A stretch of 64,000 nt of DNA from Caballeronia fortuita (GCF_001544835.2 NZ_FCNX02000001.1:62001-126000), one strand, 5' to 3'; positions 10,103-20,234 are shown, numbered from the stretch's first letter. Notes: a model not told the origin generated them from the sequence alone. Translations and numbers: made by a program.

Positions 10103-11206
10103 CTACCCTCCCACCACCACAAACCCCCTCTTCCTCAACAACTCCAGCACCCCCCTCTGCCCACCGAGATGTAACGCCCCGATCGCCACGAAAACCGGCT
10201 TGTCCGGCGCGGCGAGCGCAACCATCCTCGCAACGAACCGCTGATTGCGCTGATAGACCACGCGATTGTCCACCTGAGCCGCCAGCGCCTTGTTCCTCGC
10301 CAGCTTGCTCGACTTCGCATCGTCCCAGGCCTTGAGCGCATCGGCATCGCCGATTCGCCATAGCCGATGCAACTCCTTCACATCGGCGACATTCTCCGCC
10401 GGCGTCTGCACGAGATCCTGCGCAAGCATCTCGCGCTGCTGCGCCGACGTGAGTCGCGTGAACGTCGATATCTGCTCGTTCAACGTCTCCAGCCCGACGA
10501 TCTTCCCGCGCGCACGCAGATACACGTTCTGCAACTGCGCCTCGGTTCCATACTCGCTCTGAAATCCCGCCTTCAACGTGTCGTACGTTTCGATCAGCAT
10601 CGACGCGAGCCACGGACGCGTATGCCGCAGTTCCTTCAACGCCTCCGGATTGCTGCGCATGCGCGTCTCGACCCTCCTCCACATCTCGTCCGGCAGATAG
10701 TCGATCAGACATTCGCTGCGGCACATGCCGTAACGGTTCACATCGTCCTGGGAGAGCAGCAGTTCATCTGGTGAAATTTCGAGCGCGAGTGTCGGCGATG
10801 CATCGAGCGCCGCCAGTATCGGTTTGCGAAACGGTTGCTCGGGCGGATAGTCGCTCGCGAAACCCACATGGAGCGTGCCGAGGATATAGATGGTCGTCGT
10901 GCCCTTGGTCGCGACGTAGAACGGCATGCGCGGCGGCTGCGCGCGGACCGGGCCGCTCGCGGTCGTGCCGTCCGAGCGATCCGCGCGCGGCGGCGGCGCC
11001 GCAACCGCGGCCGCCGGATTCGCGGGCGCGGCGGCCGATCCGGCATCGCCCGCTGCCTGCGGCGTGCGCGATCCGACTACCGCGAACGCCGGCGGCGCCG
11101 CAACGCCCACCGCATACAGCACGAACGACAGCACGAGGGCTGTCGCTTTGGCGAACGCCGCGCGCGCCACGCGCGGCTTGTCATATGAATCCGGCACGAC
11201 CGACAT
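10103..11206 (-). CDS. TraB/GumN-family protein
   Basis: 367 residues: an N-terminal hydrophobic signal or anchor (TALVLSFVLYAVGVAAPPAFA), a low-complexity Ala/Pro linker to about residue 90, then the TraB/GumN domain with its GTLHVG motif and C-terminal GALHLGG-x-GVLELLRKRGF. These are the two conserved H-containing signatures of the family, which is distantly related to metal-dependent Tiki-like proteases. Substrate is unknown. It lies 42 bases downstream of dppF on the same strand and could be co-transcribed, and it converges on the exopolysaccharide operon. Confidence 0.8.
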   Translation of the reverse strand: MSVVPDSYDKPRVARAAFAKATALVLSFVLYAVGVAAPPAFAVVGSRTPQAAGDAGSAAAPANPAAAVAAPPPRADRSDGTTASGPVRAQPPRMPFYVATKGTTTIYILGTLHVGFASDYPPEQPFRKPILAALDASPTLALEISPDELLLSQDDVNRYGMCRSECLIDYLPDEMWRRVETRMRSNPEALKELRHTRPWLASMLIETYDTLKAGFQSEYGTEAQLQNVYLRARGKIVGLETLNEQISTFTRLTSAQQREMLAQDLVQTPAENVADVKELHRLWRIGDADALKAWDDAKSSKLARNKALAAQVDNRVVYQRNQRFVARMVALAAPDKPVFVAIGALHLGGQRGVLELLRKRGFVVVGG

Positions 11207-11248
11207 CTTAAAACATTCACATGACGCGCCGCGCCCGTCTGCCGAGTT

Positions 11249-12253
11249 TCAGACTTCGTCGTCGCCGACCTCTTCCGCGCGATGGCACGACACCTGACGC
11301 CCATCGACCGTGCGCAGTTTCGGCTCTTCCACACGGCATCGCTCGATCGCATACGGGCAGCGCTGATGAAACGTGCAGCCCGACGGCGGATTGAGCGGCG
11401 ACGGCATCTCACCCTGCAGCTTGATCTTGATGCGCCGGTCTTCCTCGAAGATCGCGGGCGTCGCGGACATCAGCGCGCGCGTGTACGGGTGGCGCGGCTT
11501 CGCGAAGATCGTCTTCTTGTCGCCAACTTCCGCGACACCGCCGAAGTACATGACCATCACGTCGTCGGCGATATGCTCCACCACCGACAAGTTGTGCGAG
11601 ATGAACACGTAGCTCGTGCCGAACTGCGCCTGCAAATCCATGAACAGATTCAGAATCTGCGCCTGAATCGATACGTCGAGCGCGGACACGGGTTCATCCG
11701 CGACGACGATCTGCGGATCGAGAATCATCGCGCGCGCGATCGCCACGCGCTGACGCTGCCCGCCCGAAAACATGTGCGGATAACGCGACGCATGCTCGGG
11801 CCGCAACCCGACGGTACGCATCATCTTCGCGATGCGCTCGGCGCGCTCCGTCGATGACAGCGATGTATTGATAGCGAGCGGCTCGCCGAGCGTCTGCTCG
11901 ACGGTCTTGCGCGGATTCAGCGACGCGAACGGGTTCTGAAACACCATTTGCACGCGCTGACGCAACTCGGCGATCTTCGCACGGCTCGCGCCCGCGACGT
12001 CATCGCCTTCGATCAGCAAGCGGCCCGACGTCGGCGCCTCGATCATCGTCAACTGACGCGCAAGCGTGGACTTGCCGCATCCCGATTCGCCGACGACCGC
12101 GAGCGTGCGCCCGCGCTTCAGCTCGAACGACACGCCGTTCAACGCTTTCACCGTGCCGTGCTTGAACGCGCTCTTCTTCACGTCGTAGTGCTTCGTGAGC
12201 TTGTCGGCGGCGAGCACGATGTCCTGATTCGCTTCCTTCGGTACGGCGTTCAT
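11249..12253 (-). CDS. dppF: Dipeptide ABC transporter ATP-binding protein DppF
   Basis: 334 residues. Walker A ([12 protein letters not shown]), signature [14 protein letters not shown], Walker B ([12 protein letters not shown]) and the oligopeptide-transporter C-terminal cysteine motif ([15 protein letters not shown]) are all visible. The last of these can hold an iron-sulfur cluster in Dpp/Opp ATPases. It overlaps dppD by ATGA, so I use the ATG at 12253 rather than the much longer upstream frame. With DppD it energises peptide uptake through DppB/DppC. Confidence 0.93.
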   Translation of the reverse strand: MNAVPKEANQDIVLAADKLTKHYDVKKSAFKHGTVKALNGVSFELKRGRTLAVVGESGCGKSTLARQLTMIEAPTSGRLLIEGDDVAGASRAKIAELRQRVQMVFQNPFASLNPRKTVEQTLGEPLAINTSLSSTERAERIAKMMRTVGLRPEHASRYPHMFSGGQRQRVAIARAMILDPQIVVADEPVSALDVSIQAQILNLFMDLQAQFGTSYVFISHNLSVVEHIADDVMVMYFGGVAEVGDKKTIFAKPRHPYTRALMSATPAIFEEDRRIKIKLQGEMPSPLNPPSGCTFHQRCPYAIERCRVEEPKLRTVDGRQVSCHRAEEVGDDEV

Positions 12254-13242
12254 CGCGCGCCTCCTTCGACCACCACATCGATATTCAACGGCTTGATGCA
12301 GCGCGCGCGCACGGCCGGATCGTTCTTGTCGAGCTGATACAGATTCGGACGCGCCTTGAGGCAATCGTCGACGACGTACTTGCAGCGCGGCGCGAAGAGA
12401 CAGCCGCTCGGACGATCGTCCTTGCCCGGCACCATGCCCGGCAGCGCGGCGAGACGGTCCGCGCCGCGCGAATGCTCGGGGATAGCCGCGAGCAACGCTT
12501 CCGTGTACGGATGATGCGGCTCGCTGAAGATCGTCGGCACATGATTCGTTTCGATGACCTCGCCCGCGTACATGACCGCGACGCGCTGCGCCACTTCGGA
12601 CACGACGGCGAGATCGTGCGAGATCAGCACGAGCGCCATGCCGCGCTCCTTCTGCAGCTTCACGAGCAGTTCCATGATCTGCGCCTGGATCGTCACGTCG
12701 AGCGCGGTGGTCGGCTCGTCGGCGATCAGCAGCTTCGGATTGCACGCGACGGCCATCGCGATCATCACGCGCTGGTTCATGCCGCCCGACATCTGATGCG
12801 GAAACGAATGGATGCGGTTCTTCGCGTCCGGAATGCCGACCTGATCGAGCAGTTCGAGCGCGCGCTTCTCGAGCGCGGCGCCCCGCAGCCCTTCGTGCAG
12901 CTTCAGCACTTCCTTGATCTGATAGCCGACGGTATAGCTCGGATTCAGGCTCGTCAGCGCGTCCTGGAACACCATTGCAATGTCCTTGCCGATGATCTTT
13001 CGACGCGCGCGCGCCGACGCCTTCAGCAAGTCCTTGCCGTCGAACGTGACCTGATCGGCAGTGACTTTGCCGGGCGCGTCGATGAGACCCATGAGCGCCA
13101 TCATCGTGACGCTTTTGCCCGAGCCGGATTCGCCGACGACGCCGACGACTTCGCCCGGCTTCACGGACAGATCGATGCGATCGACGGCTTGCGTGCCGCC
13201 GAACGTCACCTGCAAATTACGGATAGTCAGAAGATCGTTCAT
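12250..13242 (-). CDS. dppD: Dipeptide ABC transporter ATP-binding protein DppD
   Basis: 330 residues from the ATG one base after the dppC stop. It has Walker [17 protein letters not shown], signature [14 protein letters not shown], Walker [13 protein letters not shown], and a C-terminal oligopeptide/dipeptide domain with [15 protein letters not shown]. It pairs with DppF as a heterodimeric ATPase at the cytoplasmic face of the inner membrane. The gene order dppA-B-C-D-F is the canonical one. Confidence 0.93.
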   Translation of the reverse strand: MNDLLTIRNLQVTFGGTQAVDRIDLSVKPGEVVGVVGESGSGKSVTMMALMGLIDAPGKVTADQVTFDGKDLLKASARARRKIIGKDIAMVFQDALTSLNPSYTVGYQIKEVLKLHEGLRGAALEKRALELLDQVGIPDAKNRIHSFPHQMSGGMNQRVMIAMAVACNPKLLIADEPTTALDVTIQAQIMELLVKLQKERGMALVLISHDLAVVSEVAQRVAVMYAGEVIETNHVPTIFSEPHHPYTEALLAAIPEHSRGADRLAALPGMVPGKDDRPSGCLFAPRCKYVVDDCLKARPNLYQLDKNDPAVRARCIKPLNIDVVVEGGAR

Positions 13243-13243
13243 G

Positions 13244-14161
13244 TCAGCCCATCCGTTTGAGTTTCGGATCGAGCGCATCGCGCAGACCGTCGCCGAGCAG
13301 ATTGATGACGAGCACCGAGATCAGGATCGACAGACCCGGCATCGTCACGATCCACCATGCGCTTTCGATGTAATCGCGCGCCGATGCCAGCATCGCGCCC
13401 CACTCCGCCGCCGGCGGCTGCACGCCGAGGCCGAGAAAGCCGAGCGCGGCGGCATCGAGAATCGCGGACGAAAAGCCGAGCGTCGCCTGCACGATCAGCG
13501 GCGCGGCGCAGTTCGGCAGCACTTGCGAGAACATGAGGCGCACGGTGCCCGCGCCCGCGACGCGCGATGCTGTCACGTATTCCTTCTGCAACTCGCCGAG
13601 CGCCGATGCGCGCGTGAGACGCACATAACCCGGCAGCGCGACGATCGCGATGGCGAGCATCGTGTTGACGAGCCCCGGCCCGATGATCGCGACGACCGCG
13701 ACTGCGAGCAGCAGCGACGGCAACGCGAGCAGCACGTCCATCACGCGCATGATCGGCGTATCGAGCCAGCGGAAAAACGCGGCCATGAGACCGAGCACGA
13801 CGCCCGGAATCAGCGCGAGTATCACCGACACGAAGCCGATCCAGAACGACAGCCGCGCGCCGTACATCAGCCGCGAAAGAATGTCGCGGCCGGCTTCGTC
13901 GGTGCCGAGCGGGAACATGCGATTGCCGCCTTCGAGCCACGCGGGCGGAATCTTCACGTAGTCGCGGTATTGCTCGATGGGACTGTGCGGCGCGATCAGC
14001 GGCGCGAGAATCGCGACGAGAATCAGCACGAGCACGATCAGGCCCGCGACGACGGCGCCGCGATTGCGCGAGAAATTCGCCCAGAATTCGCGCGCGGCGA
14101 CCATGCGGCCGGAGGGCGGCGTGAACGCGCCCGGAGGGAGATTGTTTTGAACGTCAGCCAT
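13244..14161 (-). CDS. dppC: Dipeptide ABC transporter permease DppC
   Basis: 305 residues. The N-terminal OppC-type cytoplasmic segment ([25 protein letters not shown]) is followed by about six membrane spans and the EAA-like coupling loop ([27 protein letters not shown]). It forms the membrane channel with DppB. The gene lies 9 bases after dppB and one base before dppD, a tightly packed operon. Confidence 0.92.
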   Translation of the reverse strand: MADVQNNLPPGAFTPPSGRMVAAREFWANFSRNRGAVVAGLIVLVLILVAILAPLIAPHSPIEQYRDYVKIPPAWLEGGNRMFPLGTDEAGRDILSRLMYGARLSFWIGFVSVILALIPGVVLGLMAAFFRWLDTPIMRVMDVLLALPSLLLAVAVVAIIGPGLVNTMLAIAIVALPGYVRLTRASALGELQKEYVTASRVAGAGTVRLMFSQVLPNCAAPLIVQATLGFSSAILDAAALGFLGLGVQPPAAEWGAMLASARDYIESAWWIVTMPGLSILISVLVINLLGDGLRDALDPKLKRMG

Positions 14162-14170
14162 ATCTTCCAG

Positions 14171-15181
14171 TTACCTCGTATGGCGAATGCGCGGATTCAA
14201 CACGCCGTACAACAAATCGACGACGAGATTCACGACGATCACGAGCGTCGCGATCATCAGAATGCCGCCTTGCACGACCGGATAATCGCGACGCGAAATG
14301 GCATCGATCAGCCACTTGCCGACGCCCGGCCACGAGAACAGCGTTTCAGTCAGCACTGCGCCCGCGAGCAGCGTGCCGACCTGCAGACCGATCACGGTCA
14401 CGACGGGAATCAGCGCGTTGCGCAGCGCATGCACGACGACCACGCGCAACGGCGACAAACCCTTCGCGCGCGCGGTGCGGATGTAATCTTCGCGCAGCAC
14501 TTCGAGCATCGACGAACGCGTCATGCGCGCGATGACCGCGAGCGGAATCGTGCCGAGCACGATCGTCGGGAGAATCAGATGGCTCAAAGCGGACGTGAAC
14601 GCGCCTTCGTCGGTGGAGAAGAGCGCGTCGATCAGCATGAAGCCTGTGACGTGCGGGATGTCGTATTCCACCGCGATGCGGCCCGACACCGGCGTCCAGC
14701 CGAGCTTCGCGGAAAAAAACATGATGAGGATCAAGCCCCACCAGAAAATAGGCATCGAATAGCCGGTGAGCGCGGTGCCCATCACGCCGTGATCGACGAC
14801 GGTGCCGCGCCTCAACGCAGCCGCGACGCCCGCGGGCAGGCCGACGACGAGCGCGAAAATCATCGCGCAGATGGACAGTTCGACGGTCGCGGGAAAGCGC
14901 GCGAGAAACTCGCCCATCACGCTCGTATTCGTGATGATCGACGTGCCGAGATCGCCCTTCAGCGCGTGCCCGACATACGTCAGATACTGGAGCGGAAGCG
15001 GCTGGTCGAGGCCTAGGCGCTTCATGGCTTCGGCGTGCATCGCCGGATCGACGCCGCGCTCGCCCATCATCACTTCGATGGGATCGCCGGGAATCAGGTG
15101 AATCAGCGCGAACGCGAGAATCGTAATGCCGATGAACGTCGGTATCACCATTCCTATGCGTCGCAAAACGAATCGGAACAT
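14171..15181 (-). CDS. dppB: Dipeptide ABC transporter permease DppB
   Basis: 336 residues starting MFRFVLRRIGMVIPTFIGITI, the typical DppB N-terminus. It has six hydrophobic spans and the EAA loop RSSMLEVLREDYIRTARAKGLSPLRVV near residue 200. It is the inner-membrane permease partner of DppC. It is separated from dppA by 125 bases containing a stem-loop, which may lower permease expression relative to the binding protein. Confidence 0.93.
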   Translation of the reverse strand: MFRFVLRRIGMVIPTFIGITILAFALIHLIPGDPIEVMMGERGVDPAMHAEAMKRLGLDQPLPLQYLTYVGHALKGDLGTSIITNTSVMGEFLARFPATVELSICAMIFALVVGLPAGVAAALRRGTVVDHGVMGTALTGYSMPIFWWGLILIMFFSAKLGWTPVSGRIAVEYDIPHVTGFMLIDALFSTDEGAFTSALSHLILPTIVLGTIPLAVIARMTRSSMLEVLREDYIRTARAKGLSPLRVVVVHALRNALIPVVTVIGLQVGTLLAGAVLTETLFSWPGVGKWLIDAISRRDYPVVQGGILMIATLVIVVNLVVDLLYGVLNPRIRHTR

Positions 15182-15219
15182 GATCGCCCTTTTCGGTATT
15201 GGGAGGACTGAAAACGTGA

Positions 15220-15254
15220 CCGGCGGCTTGGATCTTGTGGACCCGCGCCGCCGG
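15220..15254 (-). promoter_or_regulatory. Intercistronic stem-loop between dppA and dppB
   Basis: On the - strand an 8-bp perfect stem, CCGGCGGC paired with GCCGCCGG, encloses a 19-base loop. It lies between the dppA stop and the dppB start. There is no clean T-run after it, so it looks more like an mRNA-stabilising or partial attenuation hairpin. Such hairpins are common after genes for abundant periplasmic binding proteins. The role is inferred. Confidence 0.5.
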
Positions 15255-15306
15255 ACCTTGTCGATTTAGTTATGGTTTAGTGCAAAAAGCATTCCGTAGC
15301 AAAACC

Positions 15307-16941
15307 TTATTGCATGCCGACGCCATCGAAACGGACATAGCCGAGCGGCTCGATCTTCATGTTCGTCACCTTCTTGCTGACGGGCTGATAGACCGTCGAG
15401 TGCGCGATCGGCGAGAACGGCAGTTGTTGCGCGAAGATCTGCTGCGCGTCGGTGTACGACTTGGTGCGCGCGGCGATATCGGTGGTCGAACGGCCCTTCA
15501 CGACGAGCTCGTCGAACGGCTTGTAGCACCACTTCGAGAAGTTGCTGCCCTTCACCGCATCGCAGCCGAGCAGCGTGCCGAGCCAGTTGTCCGGATCGCC
15601 GTTGTCGCCGGTCCAGCCGATCAGCAGCGCATCATGTTCGCCCGCGTGCGCGCGCTTCAGATACTCGCCCCACTCATACGACACGATGTTCGCCTTCACG
15701 CCGATCTTCGCCCAGTCGGCTTGGATCATTTCCGCCATCAGACGCGCGTTCGGGTTGTAGGCGCGCTGCACGGGCATCGCCCACAGCGTGATTTCCATGC
15801 CGTTCGGGAAGCCCGCCTTCGCGAGCAGCGCCTTCGCTTTCGCCGTGTCGTACGTCTGGCCTTTCAGGTTCTTGTCGTAAGACCACTGCGTCGGCGGCAT
15901 CGGTGCGGTGGCCGGCTGGCCCGCGCCCTGATACACGGAATCGATGATCGCCTTCTTGTTGATCGCCATGTCGAGCGCGCGGCGCACGTCGGTGTTGTCG
16001 AGGCCCTTCTTCGTCACGTTGTACGCGACGTAACCTTCGTTGAAACCCGCCTGCGACGGCGTGTCCACGGTCGACACCGACTTCAGCGTGGAGATGTCGC
16101 CCGGACGCGGATAGCTCATCACCTGGCATTCGTTGTTCTTCAGCTTCTGCACGCGCACGGCGGCGTCCGGCGTGATCGAGAAGATCAGCTTGCTGATCTG
16201 CACCGCGTTCGGCTTCCAGTAATCAGGATTGCCGTCGAACCGGATGGTCGCGTCCTTCGTGTAGCTGCGGAAGATGAACGGGCCCGTGCCGACCGGCTGC
16301 TGGTTGATGTCGGCGGCCTTGCCGTCCTTCATCAGCTTGTCCGTGTATTCGGCGGACAGGATCGACGCGTATTCCATCGCCATGTTCTGGATGAACGGGG
16401 CGCTCACTTCCTTCAGCGTGAACTTCACGGTGTACGGATCGACCTTCTCGATCTTCGAGATCAGTTTGTCCATGCCGAGGTCCGTGAAGTAAGGAAACTG
16501 CACGTTGTACGCCTTGCGGAACGGATTGTTCGGGTCGAGCATGCGGTTGAACGTGAAGATCACGTCGTCCGCGTTGAATTCGCGCGTCGGCTTGAAGAAC
16601 GACGTCGTCTGGAACTTGACGCCGTGACGCAGATGGAACGTGTACGTCAGACCGTCGGACGACACATCCCACTTTTCCGCGAGACCCGGCTCGACCTTCG
16701 TGCCGCCACGCTCGAATTCGACGAGACGGTTATAGACCGTGAAGGTGTTCGCGGTGAAATCGGTGCCGGTCGTGTACTGCGCGGGGTCGAAGCCGGCCGG
16801 GCTGCCTTCCGAGCAATACACGAGCGTCTTGTTCGGGATTCCTGCGGCATTCGCCGTCGTTGCTGCGAAAAGCGTCGCCGTGGCGACGGCGCCTGCGAGC
16901 GCCGATCCGCGGATGGCTCGCAACAGGCTGTTTTTGTTCAT
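15307..16941 (-). CDS. dppA: Periplasmic dipeptide-binding protein DppA
   Basis: 544 residues, with a Sec signal peptide (basic start MNKNSLLRAIRG, hydrophobic core, cleavage after ATTANA). The mature part is an SBP family 5 protein: LVYCSEGSPAGFDPAQYTTGTD near the N-terminus, GTGPFIF-type segment, and GWTGDNGDPDNWL near residue 440. It captures dipeptides (possibly haem or other small peptides in related proteins) and delivers them to DppBC. First gene of the operon; its promoter should lie in 16942-17214. Confidence 0.93.
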   Translation of the reverse strand: MNKNSLLRAIRGSALAGAVATATLFAATTANAAGIPNKTLVYCSEGSPAGFDPAQYTTGTDFTANTFTVYNRLVEFERGGTKVEPGLAEKWDVSSDGLTYTFHLRHGVKFQTTSFFKPTREFNADDVIFTFNRMLDPNNPFRKAYNVQFPYFTDLGMDKLISKIEKVDPYTVKFTLKEVSAPFIQNMAMEYASILSAEYTDKLMKDGKAADINQQPVGTGPFIFRSYTKDATIRFDGNPDYWKPNAVQISKLIFSITPDAAVRVQKLKNNECQVMSYPRPGDISTLKSVSTVDTPSQAGFNEGYVAYNVTKKGLDNTDVRRALDMAINKKAIIDSVYQGAGQPATAPMPPTQWSYDKNLKGQTYDTAKAKALLAKAGFPNGMEITLWAMPVQRAYNPNARLMAEMIQADWAKIGVKANIVSYEWGEYLKRAHAGEHDALLIGWTGDNGDPDNWLGTLLGCDAVKGSNFSKWCYKPFDELVVKGRSTTDIAARTKSYTDAQQIFAQQLPFSPIAHSTVYQPVSKKVTNMKIEPLGYVRFDGVGMQ

Positions 16942-17214
16942 GTTTCCTCCAAGTCGATGCCGGCTTCTGGCCGACGTAGCGCGAGTGTACTTGATCGCGC
17001 CGCCCGCTTTTTCAGGAGCGCACGCGCAAAGTGGGCGCTACCCTAGCACGAACAAAAGTGACATGCGTAGTTGGTTTTCCCCACTAGAGTTTGTCGTCGA
17101 TGGCGCTTCGATAAGGGCAGGTTATCGGCCATGTTTATACGTGATACGTCGGCCGACGAGATATTGCTCGATCGAGCGCGTTATGACGCAAAAAGACGAC
17201 GAGGAGCAAGGGAA
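16942..17214. other. Intergenic region upstream of dppA
   Basis: Non-coding between the dppA start and the metF terminator. It should carry the dppA promoter, but I cannot point to a convincing -10/-35 pair. A lone GCCGATAA sequence occurs on the - strand at 17121-17128 without a TAAA box at the right distance. A 48-codon frame (17131-17277, +) overlaps the metF terminator and 3' end and is not supported as a gene. Confidence 0.4.
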
Positions 17215-17245
17215 GAGAAAGAACCGCGCGACGAGCGCCGCGCGG
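17215..17245 (-). terminator. Intrinsic terminator of the ahcY-metF operon
   Basis: Read on the - strand, about 20 bases after the metF stop, a perfect 7-bp stem CCGCGCG/CGCGCGG with an 8-base loop is followed by a pyrimidine-rich tail (TTCTTTCTC). This is a reasonable Rho-independent terminator, although the T-run is interrupted. Confidence 0.6.
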
Positions 17246-17263
17246 GTGAAACATTGATGCAGG

Positions 17264-18103
17264 TCAGACGCTCTTGAAGCCCAGACGCGCGCAAACCGTC
17301 TTGCTGGCCCACGCGCCGTTGAGCGTGTAGAAGTGCAGCCCCGGCGCGCCTTCGTCGATGAGACGGCGGCACAGGCCCGTCACCACGTCGACGCCGAATG
17401 CGCGGATCGACTCGCGATCGTCGCCGAAGCTTTCGAGCCGGCGCGCGATCCACTTCGGCACTTCGGCGCCGCACATGTCGGAAAAGCGCATCAGTTGCGT
17501 GAAGTTCGTGATCGGCATGATGCCCGGCACGATAGGCACGTCGACGCCGAGCTTGCGCGTTTCCTCGACGAACTTGAAGTACGAATCGGCGTTGAAAAAA
17601 TACTGCGTGATCGCGGAGTTCGCGCCCGCCTTCACCTTGCGCGCGAAGTTTTCGAGATCGGCTTTCGGCGACCTCGATTGCGGATGAAACTCCGGATATG
17701 CAGCCACTTCGATGTTGAACCAGTCGCCGTGCTCCTGACGGATGAACGCCACGAGTTCCGACGCATAGCGCAACTCGCCGACTTCGCCCATGCCCGAAGG
17801 CAGATCGCCGCGCAGCGCGACGATATGGCGAATGCCGTGCTCGCGGTACTGCGAAAGGATGGCGCGCAGATTCTCCTTCGACGAGCCGATGCACGAAAGA
17901 TGCGGCGCGGCCTCGAAGCCTTCCGCGGCCATTTCGAGCACGGTGTCGAGCGTGCCTTGCTGCGTGGAGCCGCCCGCGCCGAACGTCACGGAGACGAACT
18001 TCGGCGAAAGCTTCTTCAGCTCGGCGCGTGACGCGCGCAGCTTGTCCACGCCTTCCTGCGTCTTCGGCGGGAAAAACTCGAATGAGAGTTCGATCGGTTT
18101 CAT
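17264..18103 (-). CDS. metF: 5,10-methylenetetrahydrofolate reductase
   Basis: 279 residues beginning MKPIELSFEFFPPKT, the MetF signature start carrying the active-site Glu. SVTFGAGGSTQQGTLD and RHIVALRGDLPSG (FAD/folate-binding loops) follow, then PGIMPITNF. Length fits bacterial MetF (~280-300). The flavoenzyme reduces methylene-THF to methyl-THF for homocysteine methylation. It lies downstream of ahcY and a small membrane protein gene on the same strand, linking it to SAH recycling and probably to the SAH riboswitch upstream of ahcY. Confidence 0.95.
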   Translation of the reverse strand: MKPIELSFEFFPPKTQEGVDKLRASRAELKKLSPKFVSVTFGAGGSTQQGTLDTVLEMAAEGFEAAPHLSCIGSSKENLRAILSQYREHGIRHIVALRGDLPSGMGEVGELRYASELVAFIRQEHGDWFNIEVAAYPEFHPQSRSPKADLENFARKVKAGANSAITQYFFNADSYFKFVEETRKLGVDVPIVPGIMPITNFTQLMRFSDMCGAEVPKWIARRLESFGDDRESIRAFGVDVVTGLCRRLIDEGAPGLHFYTLNGAWASKTVCARLGFKSV

Positions 18104-18140
18104 GATGTTTATGACGGGCGGCAGCGCCCGCGCTCCAGCG

Positions 18141-18494
18141 TCAACCGAAGTTGCGATTCCCGAAAATCAGCGCCGACAGCAGCCATGACACGATGCTGTA
18201 AAGAATCGAGCCGAAGAACGCGGACCAGAAGCCCGATACTTCGAAGCCCTTCAGCAGCGACGAGCACAGCCAGAAGCACAGCGCATTCACGACGAGTATG
18301 AAGAACCCGAGCGTGACGATCGTCACCGGCAGCGTGAGGATGATGAGAGCGGGTCGGATGATCGCGTTGATGAGACCCAGCACGACCGCGATGATGAGCG
18401 CGGTGCCGAAACTGCGAATGTGAATCGACGGCACCAGATACGTGATGATCAAGAGCGCAAGCGCGTTGATCAGCCATGTCAGCAGCACGGTCAT
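18141..18494 (-). CDS. Small four-helix membrane protein (phage-holin-4-2 / YvlD-like family)
   Basis: 117 residues from the ATG at 18494 (MTVLLTWLINALALLI); a longer frame upstream lacks support. Four hydrophobic segments and the NAIIRPALIILTLPVTIVTLGFF motif identify the Phage_holin_4_2-type family. Despite the name, this family is widespread in bacterial chromosomes as a membrane protein of unknown function. It is sandwiched between ahcY and metF, 79 and 37 bases from them. There is no phage context, so a lysis role is unlikely. Confidence 0.8.
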   Translation of the reverse strand: MTVLLTWLINALALLIITYLVPSIHIRSFGTALIIAVVLGLINAIIRPALIILTLPVTIVTLGFFILVVNALCFWLCSSLLKGFEVSGFWSAFFGSILYSIVSWLLSALIFGNRNFG

Positions 18495-18573
18495 CGAGGA
18501 ATCTCCGGTTGATGCGTTGAATCGCGCGGGCGTGGTTCGCACGCCCCGCGCAAGCTACTGCCGCCGCGTGCGA

Positions 18574-19995
18574 TCAATAGCGATAGTGGTTCGGCTTGAA
18601 CGGGCCGTTCTTGTCGACGCCGATATAGCCGGCCTGTTCGTCCGACAGCACGGTCAGTTCCGCGCCGATGCGGCCCAGATGCAGACGCGCGACCTTTTCG
18701 TCGAGATGCTTCGGCAGCACGTAGACCTTGTTCTCGTACTTTTTGCCCTGCGTGAACAGTTCGATCTGCGCGAGCGTCTGGTTCGTGAACGAGTTCGACA
18801 TCACGAACGACGGATGGCCCGTTGCGCAGCCGAGGTTCACGAGACGGCCTTCAGCCAGAATGATGATCTTCTTGCCGTCGGGGAAGACGATGTGATCGAC
18901 CTGCGGCTTGATGTTGTCCCACGTGTACTGACGTGTCGACGCGATATCGATTTCCGAATCGAAGTGACCGATGTTGCAGACGATCGCGTTGTTGCGCATC
19001 GCCTTCATGTGGTCGTGGTTGATGACGTGGTAGTTACCCGTGGCCGTCACGAAGATGTCGGCGCGGCTCGCGGCGTATTCCATCGTCACGACGCGGTAGC
19101 CTTCCATCGCGGCTTGCAGCGCGCAGATCGGATCGATTTCCGTGACCCACACCGTCGCGCCGAGCCCGCGCAGCGATTGCGCGCAGCCCTTGCCCACGTC
19201 GCCGTAGCCCGCGACGACCGCGATCTTGCCCGCGATCATCACGTCGGTCGCGCGCTTGATGCCGTCGACGAGCGATTCGCGGCAGCCGTACAGGTTGTCG
19301 AACTTCGACTTCGTGACCGAATCGTTCACGTTGATGGCCGGGAACGGCAGGCGCCCTTCCTTTTCCATCTGATACAGGCGATGCACGCCCGTCGTCGTTT
19401 CTTCCGTTACGCCCTGGATATGCGAAAGGCGCGTGGAGTACCACGCCGGATCGGCGTCGAGGTGCCTGGCGATCGACTTGTACAGCGCGACTTCTTCCTC
19501 GTTGGTCGGCTTGGCGATGACCGAGCGGTCTTTCTCCGCCTTCGAACCGAGGATGAGCAGCAGCGTCGCGTCGCCGCCGTCATCGAGAATCATGTTGGCG
19601 AACTCGCCGTTCGGCCATTCGAAGATGCGATGCGAGAACTCCCAGTATTCGTCGAGCGATTCGCCCTTGAATGCGAACACCGGCGTGCCGCCCGCGGCGA
19701 TCGCGGCGGCAGCGTGATCCTGCGTCGAGAAAATATTGCACGACGCCCAGCGCACGTCCGCGCCGAGCGCGGTGAGCGTTTCGATCAGCACGCCCGTCTG
19801 GATCGTCATGTGCAGCGAACCGGCGATGCGCGCGCCCTTCAGCGGCTGTTGCGCCTTGTACTCTTCGCGCGTCTGGATGAGACCGGGCATTTCCGTTTCG
19901 GCGATGTCGAGCTCCTTGCGGCCCCAGGCAGCAAGCGACATGTCGGCGACGATGTAATCCTTGGAATCTTTGGAATCGAGAACTGCGGCGTTCAT
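18574..19995 (-). CDS. ahcY: S-adenosylhomocysteine hydrolase
   Basis: 473 residues. I chose the ATG at 19995, preceded by a strong AGGAGG-type site; a longer frame runs into the riboswitch. Visible are the substrate/NAD motifs [36 protein letters not shown] (Rossmann), [10 protein letters not shown] and the conserved C-terminal KPNHYRY. It hydrolyses SAH to adenosine and homocysteine in the cytoplasm, relieving inhibition of methyltransferases. It is the first gene of ahcY-membrane protein-metF and is controlled by an SAH riboswitch in its leader. Confidence 0.97.
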   Translation of the reverse strand: MNAAVLDSKDSKDYIVADMSLAAWGRKELDIAETEMPGLIQTREEYKAQQPLKGARIAGSLHMTIQTGVLIETLTALGADVRWASCNIFSTQDHAAAAIAAGGTPVFAFKGESLDEYWEFSHRIFEWPNGEFANMILDDGGDATLLLILGSKAEKDRSVIAKPTNEEEVALYKSIARHLDADPAWYSTRLSHIQGVTEETTTGVHRLYQMEKEGRLPFPAINVNDSVTKSKFDNLYGCRESLVDGIKRATDVMIAGKIAVVAGYGDVGKGCAQSLRGLGATVWVTEIDPICALQAAMEGYRVVTMEYAASRADIFVTATGNYHVINHDHMKAMRNNAIVCNIGHFDSEIDIASTRQYTWDNIKPQVDHIVFPDGKKIIILAEGRLVNLGCATGHPSFVMSNSFTNQTLAQIELFTQGKKYENKVYVLPKHLDEKVARLHLGRIGAELTVLSDEQAGYIGVDKNGPFKPNHYRY

Positions 19996-20030
19996 CACGC
20001 CCTCCTTTTCTAAAAAGACTAGAAATGTTG

Positions 20031-20157
20031 ACGTGAGCGCCGTTCGAATGCGGTGGCTCAGCGGGCGCCTTGATTGCGTGGCGCTTTCGAACCGTCCGGA
20101 TTGAATGCTTCCGAGCCTGGCGGTCAGCTGTGGACCGTCGCAACGCTCCTCGGAAGC
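20031..20157 (-). promoter_or_regulatory. SAH riboswitch upstream of ahcY
   Basis: On the - strand the leader contains the SAH aptamer core: CCGAGGAGCGTTGCGACGG, then a partner strand CCAGGCTCGG about 20 bases on. A distal AACGGCGCTCACG block (around 20032-20045) can form the pseudoknot with GAGCG. This matches the SAH riboswitch known upstream of ahcY in beta- and gammaproteobacteria. In that family SAH binding raises ahcY expression. The ribosome-binding site of ahcY lies about 25 bases after the last block. A possible -10 (TACAAT) lies just upstream, near 20167. Confidence 0.9.
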
Positions 20158-20234
20158 GAGTGTCGATTGTAGCAAAGTCTCGTGTTACGAACGGGATTTC
20201 GAGACGCTGCCAGGGGCTTTGGCGCGCGCCGCGA

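Noticed and set aside
13061-15016. A 651-codon open frame on the + strand opposite dppCB
   Set aside because: It is antisense to two clear permease genes, rich in Arg/His/Asp as expected from reverse reading of GC-rich codons, and matches no family.
17121-17128. GCCGATAA on the - strand, a possible FliA -10
   Set aside because: No TAAA-type -35 at 11 to 15 bases and no flagellar gene downstream.
17131-17277. Possible 48-residue charged protein on the + strand
   Set aside because: It overlaps the metF terminator hairpin and the metF 3' end, and has no convincing ribosome-binding site.
18141-18494. Phage holin as sign of a prophage
   Set aside because: The family is common in bacterial chromosomes, and no other phage gene lies nearby.
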